From: an uncultured Lachnospiraceae bacterium | GTDB lineage: Bacteria > Bacillota > Clostridia > Lachnospirales > Lachnospiraceae | Direction: 5' to 3' | Length of the DNA: 17,042 nucleotides | Assembly: GCA_905236615.1 (NCBI GenBank) | Contig: CAJORC010000009.1 | Coordinates: 1-17,042 of the forward strand | Part shown: one piece after another, positions 7,547 through 14,517 of the stretch | Layout: each line of letters starts with the position of its first letter | How positions within the stretch are numbered: the stretch's first letter is position 1 | Made by a program: the position numbers and the translations under genes | Notes under the pieces: model-generated | Seen by the model: the letters and a program-made list of their open reading frames with translations, nothing else | Told to the model about the DNA's origin: nothing | Databases searched by the model: none

Positions 7547-9046
7547 ATGTCGGTCAGACTGAAAATTCTGTCGGGAGAAAAAAACAGAATAATAGAGTGT
7601 AATGAAGGGGATAATCTTCTGGAGCTTTTAAGGGAGAATTCCTTTGACATAGACACGCCCTGCGGAGGAAACGGACGATGCGGAAAATGCAGGGTGAAGA
7701 TCAACGGAAGGGAAGCGCTGGCCTGCAAAAGCCGTGTGGAAGAAGATGCGGAAATCGAGATAGCATTTACTGCGGGAAATTACATTAACGAAGATGACCG
7801 GCCGGAAAAACTTAATGAGATCAGACCCGGTGATGAATTTGCGGCAGCGGTGGATCTGGGTACTACCACAATAACGGCAGCGATAATAAACTTAAGAAAT
7901 GGATCCCTGTGCGGCAGAGCTTCGTGTATGAATCATCAGAAAGCGTTCGGTGCGGATGTGATATCAAGGATAGATGCCGCACTTTCCGGCAGGGCGGCAA
8001 GCCTTCGTGATGCGGTACAGAAGGATATCATATCTCTTCTGGAAAAGGCTGCATCGGAAACGGCTATTGAAAGATCTCAGATAAGAAAAACTGTCATCTC
8101 TGCTAACACGACCATGGTACATCTGCTTATGGGCTGGAATACGGAAGGACTTGCTGCTGCACCGTTTAAGCCTTTCAGGATTGGATATTCCGAGATGGAT
8201 TTTGAGGAAGTATTCGGAGCATCGGAGGCTTTTAATGCAGAGGTTATAATTCTTCCGGCAGCTTCTGCTTTTGTCGGCGCCGATATCATTTCCGGAATTT
8301 ATGCTGTTGGCATGCAGGAGAAAGAGGAGATATCAGCTTTTATCGATCTTGGTACGAATGCGGAAATGGCAGTCGGAAACAGGGATGGTATATTTCTTAC
8401 AAGTACAGCTGCGGGTCCTGCGTTTGAGGGCGGAAATATCTCAATGGGAATGGCAGGTGTTGAAGGCGCGGTTTCGGATGTCTCCATCAATGCTGCTGAT
8501 GGGAAGATAAGCGTAAAAGTGATAGGCGGCGGAGAAGCTAAGGGAATATGCGGAACGGGACTTATTTCGGGAACAGCGGAGATGCTTCGTTCCGGGATAG
8601 TGGAAGAGAATGGCAGTCTTGCAGCTGACTATGCTGAAACGGGATTTGTGGTTTCAGAGAGTTCTGTGCGGAAAATCAGGATAAGTCAGGAAGACCTCCA
8701 CAATCTTCTTCTCGCCAAAGCAGCAGTGGCAGCAGGACTTAAAACGCTTCTTGAGAAAGCGGGACGGTCTTATTCCGATATTTCTTCTCTTTATATGGCA
8801 GGCAGCTTTGCCGAATATTTAAGGACGGAAGACGCAGTAAGGATCGGACTGATTCCGTCAGAATTAAAAGAAAAAACGATCACGACAGGCAACAGTTCAC
8901 TGAAGGGTGCTATAAAATTTTTGAATGATCCCGACGGGGCAAAAAAGGATATTCAGAAAATTATTTCATTATGCCGCATAGTAGAGCTTTCGGAAACAGA
9001 CAGCTTCGAAAAAAACTTTATAGACAGTATGACATATAGACAATAA
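7547..9046 (+). CDS. 2Fe-2S ferredoxin / ASKHA-domain corrinoid activator (RACo-like)
   Basis: This is a probable ATP-dependent reductive activator that returns inactive Co(II) corrinoid proteins to Co(I). The N-terminal ferredoxin domain has Cys39, Cys45, Cys48 and Cys60 (C-x5-C-x2-C-x11-C) for a 2Fe-2S cluster. The ASKHA ATPase part has phosphate motifs AAVDLGTTTITAAI (Asp103) and FIDLGTNAEMA (Asp267), plus GICGTGLISG; the C-terminal half matches the DUF4445/RACo C-terminal type with 'YMAGSFAEYL'. An upstream GTG at 7535 is in frame, but the ATG at 7547 is better placed after GGGTGAG (7533-7539), giving 499 residues, shorter than the roughly 600 of classical RACo. It begins 15 bases after the MetH-activation-like gene. 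The target is probably MetH or a methyltransferase corrinoid protein. Confidence 0.87.
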   Translation: MSVRLKILSGEKNRIIECNEGDNLLELLRENSFDIDTPCGGNGRCGKCRVKINGREALACKSRVEEDAEIEIAFTAGNYINEDDRPEKLNEIRPGDEFAAAVDLGTTTITAAIINLRNGSLCGRASCMNHQKAFGADVISRIDAALSGRAASLRDAVQKDIISLLEKAASETAIERSQIRKTVISANTTMVHLLMGWNTEGLAAAPFKPFRIGYSEMDFEEVFGASEAFNAEVIILPAASAFVGADIISGIYAVGMQEKEEISAFIDLGTNAEMAVGNRDGIFLTSTAAGPAFEGGNISMGMAGVEGAVSDVSINAADGKISVKVIGGGEAKGICGTGLISGTAEMLRSGIVEENGSLAADYAETGFVVSESSVRKIRISQEDLHNLLLAKAAVAAGLKTLLEKAGRSYSDISSLYMAGSFAEYLRTEDAVRIGLIPSELKEKTITTGNSSLKGAIKFLNDPDGAKKDIQKIISLCRIVELSETDSFEKNFIDSMTYRQ

Positions 9047-9065
9047 ATGAGTTTTTAGCTATAAT
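9037..9065 (+). promoter_or_regulatory. Consensus-like promoter in front of the Dlt-like operon
   Basis: TAGACA (9037-9042) and a perfect TATAAT (9060-9065) are 17 bp apart. The -35 box differs from consensus in one base and overlaps the end of the preceding gene. Transcription would begin at about 9071-9073, at most a few bases before the ATG at 9074, so the mRNA would be almost leaderless. It is a visual match, but a strong one. Confidence 0.6.
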
Positions 9066-9073
9066 TGAAGACT

Positions 9074-10039
9074 ATGGGCGATTTAGGAAAAAAGAAAAAT
9101 AATATACTAAAAGCGGCAGCTTTCTTAAGCGTGCTGGCAATATTGATAATCGCCGCATCTTTGGCAGTAAAGCCTAAGTACGGCGAAGTTTATGATATAT
9201 CAAAGACTAACAGGAAACAGATTGCGGTCTCTGCCGAAAAAAAAGACAGCATAGATGTGTTTTTTGCCGGTGACAGTGTTGTCTACAGGTCGATCTCTCC
9301 GCTGCAGCTCTTTGCCGATCACGGCTTTACCTCGTATGATTTGAGCGATAGTGCTTTACGTCTCTGTGATGCGGTGTCAATGGTTGAGACGGCTTATGAG
9401 AAACATTCGGCAAAGGTGATCGTGCTTGAAACAGATGCGCTTTTTACTGATGCATCACCTCACAGGGATGTTTACGCGCATCCGGCAAATGCGCTTGAAG
9501 ACCTGCTTCCAATATTTCATTATCATGTTTTTTATAAAACATGGCTGCCTTCGGTTGCGGCGGAAAGCTCAACGGTTGATCTTCATAATCTCCTTAAGGG
9601 CTTTGAATATACGGACTCTGTAATAGCTTATGAAGGATCGGCCGATTACATGAAGGAAGGACCTTCAAGGGCAAGGATGAGTAAGGAATGCCTTGATTAC
9701 TTAAATGAGCTGCATTCTTTCGCAAAAGAAAAAGGCGCTGAGCTTTTACTTGTCAGCGTACCGAGACCACTGGGCTGGAATGATGCAAGGCATGATGCGG
9801 TAGCGGACTGGGCAGAGAAAAATTCGGTCTCATATACAGACCTTAATAAAGAGGATATCGGGATAGACTGGAAGACAGACACGATGGATGCCGGAGACCA
9901 TATGAGTTTCGAAGGCTCTAAAAAAGTAAGCAGTTATATCGGAAGATATCTTACTGAGAATTACAATTTGGAAGATCACAGAGATGACCCGGATTACGGA
10001 TCATGGGCTGAGAGTTATAGAGAGGCAGGGATATATTGA
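9074..10039 (+). CDS. Membrane-anchored SGNH-like protein (DltD-like role)
   Basis: A basic N-terminus (GKKKNN) is followed by one hydrophobic segment (about residues 12-32), so the rest is probably outside the membrane. The extracytoplasmic domain has SGNH-hydrolase features: block I 'FFAGDSV' with Ser68, and a C-terminal 'DAGDHMSFEG' with Asp272/Asp275 and His276, which recalls the D-x-x-H-x-G-x-x-G block of DltD. In Dlt systems the corresponding protein takes the acyl group delivered by the MBOAT partner and passes it to teichoic acid. At 321 residues it is shorter than DltD (about 390) and may be an AlgJ-like analogue rather than an orthologue. A TTG at 9065 is in frame, but the ATG at 9074 was chosen; it has only a weak GAAG upstream. 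Its TGA overlaps the next ATG. Confidence 0.72.
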   Translation: MGDLGKKKNNILKAAAFLSVLAILIIAASLAVKPKYGEVYDISKTNRKQIAVSAEKKDSIDVFFAGDSVVYRSISPLQLFADHGFTSYDLSDSALRLCDAVSMVETAYEKHSAKVIVLETDALFTDASPHRDVYAHPANALEDLLPIFHYHVFYKTWLPSVAAESSTVDLHNLLKGFEYTDSVIAYEGSADYMKEGPSRARMSKECLDYLNELHSFAKEKGAELLLVSVPRPLGWNDARHDAVADWAEKNSVSYTDLNKEDIGIDWKTDTMDAGDHMSFEGSKKVSSYIGRYLTENYNLEDHRDDPDYGSWAESYREAGIY

Positions 10040-11634
10040 TGAACACTGGTGAATTTATTAATGATCTAATTCTCTGGTGGGGAGATCTGTCGTATTCGGT
10101 ATGGATGTTTTTTGCACTCTTTTTACCCCTTACGGCTGTTATTTATCAGCTTACACCTGCGAAAAGCAGAAAGTTTGTCCTGCTCGGAGCAAGCTGGGTG
10201 TTTTTTGCATCTTTGAGCAAATGGCTTTTGATCGTAAATATTTTAGAGTCTGTTTTCGTATGGAAAATGGCACTGCAGATTGAAAAGATTTCTAAGGACA
10301 AGAGCATTAAAAGAAAGGAAAGGGCAGCAAAGAGGACGAGAACACTTGTCTGGGGAATTATAAGCCTTTTGCTCATTCTTGTGGGATTTAAGTATCTTGA
10401 CTTCCTTGGACTGAATCTGGTCAGGATATCACAGCTTTTCAGACATCCTGTCAACTGGAAGATGCTGAATCTGGCTGCACCTTTGGGAATTTCATATTAT
10501 ACTCTGATGGCAATATCTTATCTTACGGATGTTTCAAGAGAAGATATCAAGGCGGATAAAAGTCTTGCCAATGTTGCGCTCTACCTTTCATTCTTCCCGA
10601 AGATCGTGGAAGGTCCCATCACAAGATACGGAGAGGATTCAAAGGCACTTTTTGCCGGAAATCCCATCAATTACAACGATCTTGCACAGGGATATCAGAG
10701 GATAGCCTGGGGACTCTTTAAGAAGATAGTGATCGCGGATCAGCTTGCACCGTCCATACCGGCTCTTTTTGAAGGCACCTATACTGACGGCGGTGTGGCA
10801 CTTTATGCGGCATTTGCCTTTACCATTCAGGAATATATGGATTTTTCGGGATCCATAGACATCGTTATCGGAAGTGCAAGGATTTTCGGAGTAAGAATGG
10901 CGGAGAACTTCACGCAGCCTTTTTTTGCAAAGAATGCATCCGACTTCTGGCACAGATGGCATATTACTCTCGGTACTTTCTTCAGGGATTATATTTTTTA
11001 TCCGGTTTCGCTTGCAAAGCCTGTAATGAAATTTACGAAAAAGGTAAAGAATATAGCAGGACAGGGAGTTGCCCATTTTACGGCACCGACGATCGCTCTC
11101 TTTCTTGTATGGCTTTCTAACGGTATATGGCACGGTCCCAGATGGACATATATTTTCTACGGAATGTATTATTTTGTGCTGATATTTATAGAGAATATTC
11201 TGGAAGAGCCTTTTCTTAAATTTCTCTCAAAAATACATCTGAGTGAGGAATCGATACCTGTCAGGGTATTTCGTTTTGTGAAACTTTTCTTTATCATAAT
11301 AATCGGAGAGATGTTCTTCAGGGCGCAGACGATGGAAGTGGGTATCTCGATGTTTAAGAGCATATTCACCAACCTCAGATTCGATATGCTGCTTGCCAAC
11401 ATTGGAAACCTGAACATGGATTTCTATGCCTTTGTTTCGGTTTATGCAGGTCTTGCTGTAGTGATCGCGGTAAGTATCATGAAGGAGATCCGTTTCCCTA
11501 TAAGGGCGAAGCTGGAGAGCCTTCCGATAGCGGTAAGGTTTACATTCTGGTATGTCTGCATATTTGTTATAATAATTTTCGGTGCTTATGGTACGGGATA
11601 TTCTTCGGAGGATCTGATCTATGCACAGTTTTAA
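10039..11634 (+). CDS. MBOAT-family membrane O-acyltransferase (DltB-like)
   Basis: This is a 531-residue polytopic membrane protein of the MBOAT family (DltB/AlgI/PatA type) with about ten or more hydrophobic segments, for example near residues 17-38, 46-72 and 100-123. The conserved catalytic-region histidines are visible: 'FWHRWHITLGTFFRDYIFYPV' with His305 and His308, and 'LSNGIWHGPRWTYIFYG' with His365, the family's invariant histidine. In Dlt systems this protein moves the amino-acyl group from the carrier protein through the membrane. The ATG at 10039 overlaps the previous stop (TGATG); an adjacent in-frame TTG at 10036 is less likely. The 3' end overlaps the adenylation gene by 14 nt. 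The neighbours argue for DltB-like aminoacyl transfer rather than acetyl transfer as in alginate acetylation. Confidence 0.9.
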   Translation: MNTGEFINDLILWWGDLSYSVWMFFALFLPLTAVIYQLTPAKSRKFVLLGASWVFFASLSKWLLIVNILESVFVWKMALQIEKISKDKSIKRKERAAKRTRTLVWGIISLLLILVGFKYLDFLGLNLVRISQLFRHPVNWKMLNLAAPLGISYYTLMAISYLTDVSREDIKADKSLANVALYLSFFPKIVEGPITRYGEDSKALFAGNPINYNDLAQGYQRIAWGLFKKIVIADQLAPSIPALFEGTYTDGGVALYAAFAFTIQEYMDFSGSIDIVIGSARIFGVRMAENFTQPFFAKNASDFWHRWHITLGTFFRDYIFYPVSLAKPVMKFTKKVKNIAGQGVAHFTAPTIALFLVWLSNGIWHGPRWTYIFYGMYYFVLIFIENILEEPFLKFLSKIHLSEESIPVRVFRFVKLFFIIIIGEMFFRAQTMEVGISMFKSIFTNLRFDMLLANIGNLNMDFYAFVSVYAGLAVVIAVSIMKEIRFPIRAKLESLPIAVRFTFWYVCIFVIIIFGAYGTGYSSEDLIYAQF

Positions 11635-13141
11635 TAAAAACGTTCTGGTCTGGCTGGAAGAGTCAGCTTCAAACTATCCGGACAGAACGGTTTACGAAGA
11701 TGAGAATGAAAAAATCACTTTTGCCGAACTTGAAAATGAGGCTAAGCGTATAGGAACAGCAGTTATAAAAGCAGAACTTCCGGACAGTCCGATAGCGGTC
11801 ATGATGGGAAGAAGCGTCCATACCATAGCTGCATTTTTAGGCGTTGTCTATTCGGGAAGAGCATATGCACCCATAGAGGCTAAAGATCCTCTGAGCCGGA
11901 GAGAGAAGATACTTGCAAATCTTGAAAATCCGGCAGTTATAACGGATGAAGAAACCTGCGGAGAGCTGGGGAACGGCAGTGTAAACCTTAAAGCAGGGGA
12001 ACTCTTAAAATCGGAAATAGATGAAGGACTGCTGGAAAGGGTCAGAAATGAAATGACAGAAAACGACCCTTTATATATAATATATACATCAGGCTCCAGC
12101 GGTAATCCGAAGGGCGTCATTACGTCCCATCGTTCACTTATCTGTTATATAAATTCGTATAGGGATGTAATGGATATCAATGAGTCGGATGTGCTTGCTT
12201 CACAGTCCCAGCTTGACTATATTGCAGCGATAAGGGATATCTACCTCCCGCTGCTTACAGGCGCAAAGACATTTCTTTTGCCGAAGGAATATTTCATGCA
12301 GCCTGATGTACTTTTTGAAAGCATGAACAGGCATGGAGTAACGGCAGCGGGCTGGAGCAGTTCAGCGGTTACGGTTCTCACAAAGCTTGGTGCATTCAAG
12401 GATTGCGGTCTTCAGGGCTTCAGGAAACTCTGTTTTTCGGGTTCGGTAATGCCGGGAAAGGTGCTGGCTCTCTGGCAGGAGAATCTGCCTGAATGCAAAT
12501 TTGTAAATCAGTATGGTCCTACAGAGGCAACAGCTTCCTGTACATATTATGAAGTTGATCATAAGGTTACCGAGGATGAGGTTCTTCCGGTCGGCAGAGC
12601 TTATGACAATTACAGGGTATTTCTGCTGACTGAAGACGGAAAACCTGCAGCTGACGGCGAGATGGGTGAAATATGCGTGTCAGGTCCCTGCGTGGCTCTG
12701 GGATATTACAATGATAAAGAGCGGACAGAGGCGGCTTTTATGCAGAATCCGCTTAATAATGCTTATCGTGAGATAATCTATAAAACAGGTGATATCGGAA
12801 GATTCAGGGAAGACGGACTTCTGGAATTTCACGGTCGTTCCGACAGGCAGATAAAGCATATGGGACACCGTGTTGAACTTGATGAAATAGAAGCTGCGGC
12901 GATGGAGATCGAAGGAGTGAGCGAGTGCGCGGCTCTTTATGATCATGAAAAGGAAAACATATGGCTTTTATATACGGGTGATATTGCATCGAGAGAAATT
13001 TCACTGAAATTAAGGGAAATGATCCCGCTCTTTATGGTTCCCCGTAAATTAAAGCAGCTTGAAGAACTGGCAAAACTGCCTAACGGAAAAACGGATATTA
13101 AGCGTTTAGAGAAAGATACATTTGGAGGTAAAAAGAAATGA
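11621..13141 (+). CDS. Amino-acid adenylation enzyme, DltA-like (AMP-forming carrier-protein ligase)
   Basis: This is a 506-residue stand-alone adenylation domain of the ANL superfamily that activates an acid with ATP and loads it onto the following carrier protein. Core motifs are present: 'YTSGSSGNPKG' (Thr156-Gly165 region), 'YGPTEA' (298-303), 'YKTGDIGRF' with Asp391, and 'LPNGKTDIKRL' with Lys490, the catalytic A10 lysine. Asp199 in 'QLDYIAAIRDIY' sits where DltA (Asp197) and NRPS A domains hold the substrate amino group, so an alpha-amino acid is likely. In the pocket strand 'LCFSGSVMP', Ser273 occupies the place of the DltA cysteine (Cys269 in Bacillus) that favours D-Ala. The substrate may therefore differ. 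The ATG has GGAGG (11607-11611) upstream, overlaps the MBOAT gene by 14 nt, and its TGA overlaps the ACP ATG. Confidence 0.88.
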   Translation: MHSFNKNVLVWLEESASNYPDRTVYEDENEKITFAELENEAKRIGTAVIKAELPDSPIAVMMGRSVHTIAAFLGVVYSGRAYAPIEAKDPLSRREKILANLENPAVITDEETCGELGNGSVNLKAGELLKSEIDEGLLERVRNEMTENDPLYIIYTSGSSGNPKGVITSHRSLICYINSYRDVMDINESDVLASQSQLDYIAAIRDIYLPLLTGAKTFLLPKEYFMQPDVLFESMNRHGVTAAGWSSSAVTVLTKLGAFKDCGLQGFRKLCFSGSVMPGKVLALWQENLPECKFVNQYGPTEATASCTYYEVDHKVTEDEVLPVGRAYDNYRVFLLTEDGKPAADGEMGEICVSGPCVALGYYNDKERTEAAFMQNPLNNAYREIIYKTGDIGRFREDGLLEFHGRSDRQIKHMGHRVELDEIEAAAMEIEGVSECAALYDHEKENIWLLYTGDIASREISLKLREMIPLFMVPRKLKQLEELAKLPNGKTDIKRLEKDTFGGKKK

Positions 13142-13371
13142 GAGACAGAATTATTGAGATTTTAAGCGGTGTAAGAGCAGACGTTGATTTTGAAAAGGAA
13201 ACAGAACTCGTAAGCGGGAACATTCTTGAGTCATTTGATATTGTAGATATCGTAGCAGAACTTGACGATGAATTCGATATCGAGATCGGACCGAAAGAGC
13301 TCAAGGCAGAGAATTTTGACTCTGTAGAGGCTATTGAGGCTCTTGTAGAGCGTCTTATGGGAGATGAGTAA
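13138..13371 (+). CDS. Acyl/aminoacyl carrier protein (DltC-like)
   Basis: This is a 77-residue acidic four-helix carrier protein. The phosphopantetheine site is Ser32 in 'NILESFDIVDIVAELDDEFDIEI', with Glu-Ser-Phe in place of the usual Asp-Ser-Leu. The sequence after it matches the recognition helix of ACP/PCP proteins. The ATG overlaps the adenylation-gene stop (ATGA) and has a strong GGAGG (13123-13127) site. Its position directly after the adenylation enzyme and before a PLP decarboxylase suggests that it carries the activated amino acid for both decarboxylation and transfer; the decarboxylation part is inference. Confidence 0.92.
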   Translation: MRDRIIEILSGVRADVDFEKETELVSGNILESFDIVDIVAELDDEFDIEIGPKELKAENFDSVEAIEALVERLMGDE

Positions 13372-14503
13372 ATTGACTCCCGAATATGTTTTCAGCGCAG
13401 ACAGATTTGCGGAGAGGATAGGGCTTATATCAGAAGCCTTACCGGGCATACCGCTGGTATATTCGATGAAGGCAAATCCCTTTTTGCTGCATTGTCTGCC
13501 GGAAAAAATCGATATGGTGGAAGTATGTTCTCCCGGAGAACTTGCGATCTGCGAAAACTTGTCCGTACCGGGTGAAAAGATTCTTTATTCGGGCGTGGTT
13601 AAAGGTAGTGAGGACAGTCTCAGGGCGGTTAAGCTCGGTGCTAAATATCTTACCGCTGAAAGTAAGAATCAGTTTGAGATAGTCAAGAAGGCTGCAGAGG
13701 AAACCGGTATAAGGGCAGATATTCTTTTGCGCCTTTCTTCGGGAAACCAGTTCGGAATGAGCAGGGAAGACCTCTTGTCGATAATTGAGACAGAGAGGGA
13801 TAGTTCTTCTGTAAGGATTGCGGGTATCCATCTTTTTTCGGGTACGTCTAAACGCAAACTGAAGGCGATCGAAAAGGATTTGAACCTGCTTCGTGAAATC
13901 TTGTCGGAAGCAGAAGAGAAGTTCGCTTTTAAGGCGGATATCGTCGAGTACGGTCCGGGGCTTGGAGTAAATTATTTCGAAAAGACTACGGCAGAATCGG
14001 AAGAAGCTGAGAGGGCAGCTCTTGAAGAAGCTGCTGCTTATCTTTGTGAATTTGCCAAAGAATATCCCTTAAGTATTGAAATGGGCAGATTCATGGCGGC
14101 ACCCTGCGGTTATTACGAGACGAGAGTCGCTGATATAAAAACAACTGACGGAGTAAATTACTGCATGCTGGATGGCGGAATTCACCAGCTTAATTATTAC
14201 GGGCAGAACATGGCAATGAAGATACCCGTGATAGAACAGATGCCTGCGAGGGCTGAGTTTGAAAAAAAGACCTACTGTCTTTGCGGCAGTCTCTGCACGA
14301 CAGCAGATGTAGTTGTAAGAGAAGTCGAATTAAATGAGGTTCAGATCGGGGATGTCCTCAGATTTGAAAGAACCGGAGCATATTCCGTGACGGAGGCACC
14401 GGCACTTTTTCTTTCAAGAGCCCTTCCGGAAGTTTACATCGAAGCCGGAGGAGAGAAGAAGCTTGTAAGGGAGAGGATTCAGGCATTTGAAATAAATTCC
14501 TGA
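13364..14503 (+). CDS. Fold-type III PLP-dependent amino-acid decarboxylase (DapDC/BtrK-like)
   Basis: This 379-residue enzyme has an alanine-racemase-like barrel followed by a beta domain, as in diaminopimelate, ornithine and BtrK-type decarboxylases. Visible active-site elements are Lys36 in 'YSMKANP' (PLP Schiff base), His156 in 'GIHLFSG', the phosphate-binding 'YGPGLG' (196-201), Glu239 and Arg242 in 'EMGR', Cys311 in 'GSLCTTADVV', and Tyr340 in 'TGAYSV'. Classic LysA has C-E-S-x-D where this protein has C-T-T-A-D, so free diaminopimelate is not an obvious substrate. The gene overlaps the carrier-protein gene by 8 nt. An in-frame TTG at 13373 has a better-spaced GGGAG (13359-13363), so the true start may lie there. 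The substrate is unknown; a carrier-bound amino acid, as for BtrK, is the hypothesis. Confidence 0.83.
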   Translation: MSKLTPEYVFSADRFAERIGLISEALPGIPLVYSMKANPFLLHCLPEKIDMVEVCSPGELAICENLSVPGEKILYSGVVKGSEDSLRAVKLGAKYLTAESKNQFEIVKKAAEETGIRADILLRLSSGNQFGMSREDLLSIIETERDSSSVRIAGIHLFSGTSKRKLKAIEKDLNLLREILSEAEEKFAFKADIVEYGPGLGVNYFEKTTAESEEAERAALEEAAAYLCEFAKEYPLSIEMGRFMAAPCGYYETRVADIKTTDGVNYCMLDGGIHQLNYYGQNMAMKIPVIEQMPARAEFEKKTYCLCGSLCTTADVVVREVELNEVQIGDVLRFERTGAYSVTEAPALFLSRALPEVYIEAGGEKKLVRERIQAFEINS

Positions 14504-14517
14504 CAGGGAGAAAAAGT

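Noticed and set aside
10639..11133. 164-codon minus-strand frame opposite the MBOAT gene
   Set aside because: It has basic, low-information sequence, no start context, and lies fully within a confident membrane-protein gene.
9074..14503. Ordinary dltDBAC operon for D-alanylation of teichoic acid
   Set aside because: Gene roles match, but the SGNH protein is short, the DltA selectivity cysteine looks changed and a PLP decarboxylase is coupled to the carrier gene, so a plain dlt label would mislead.
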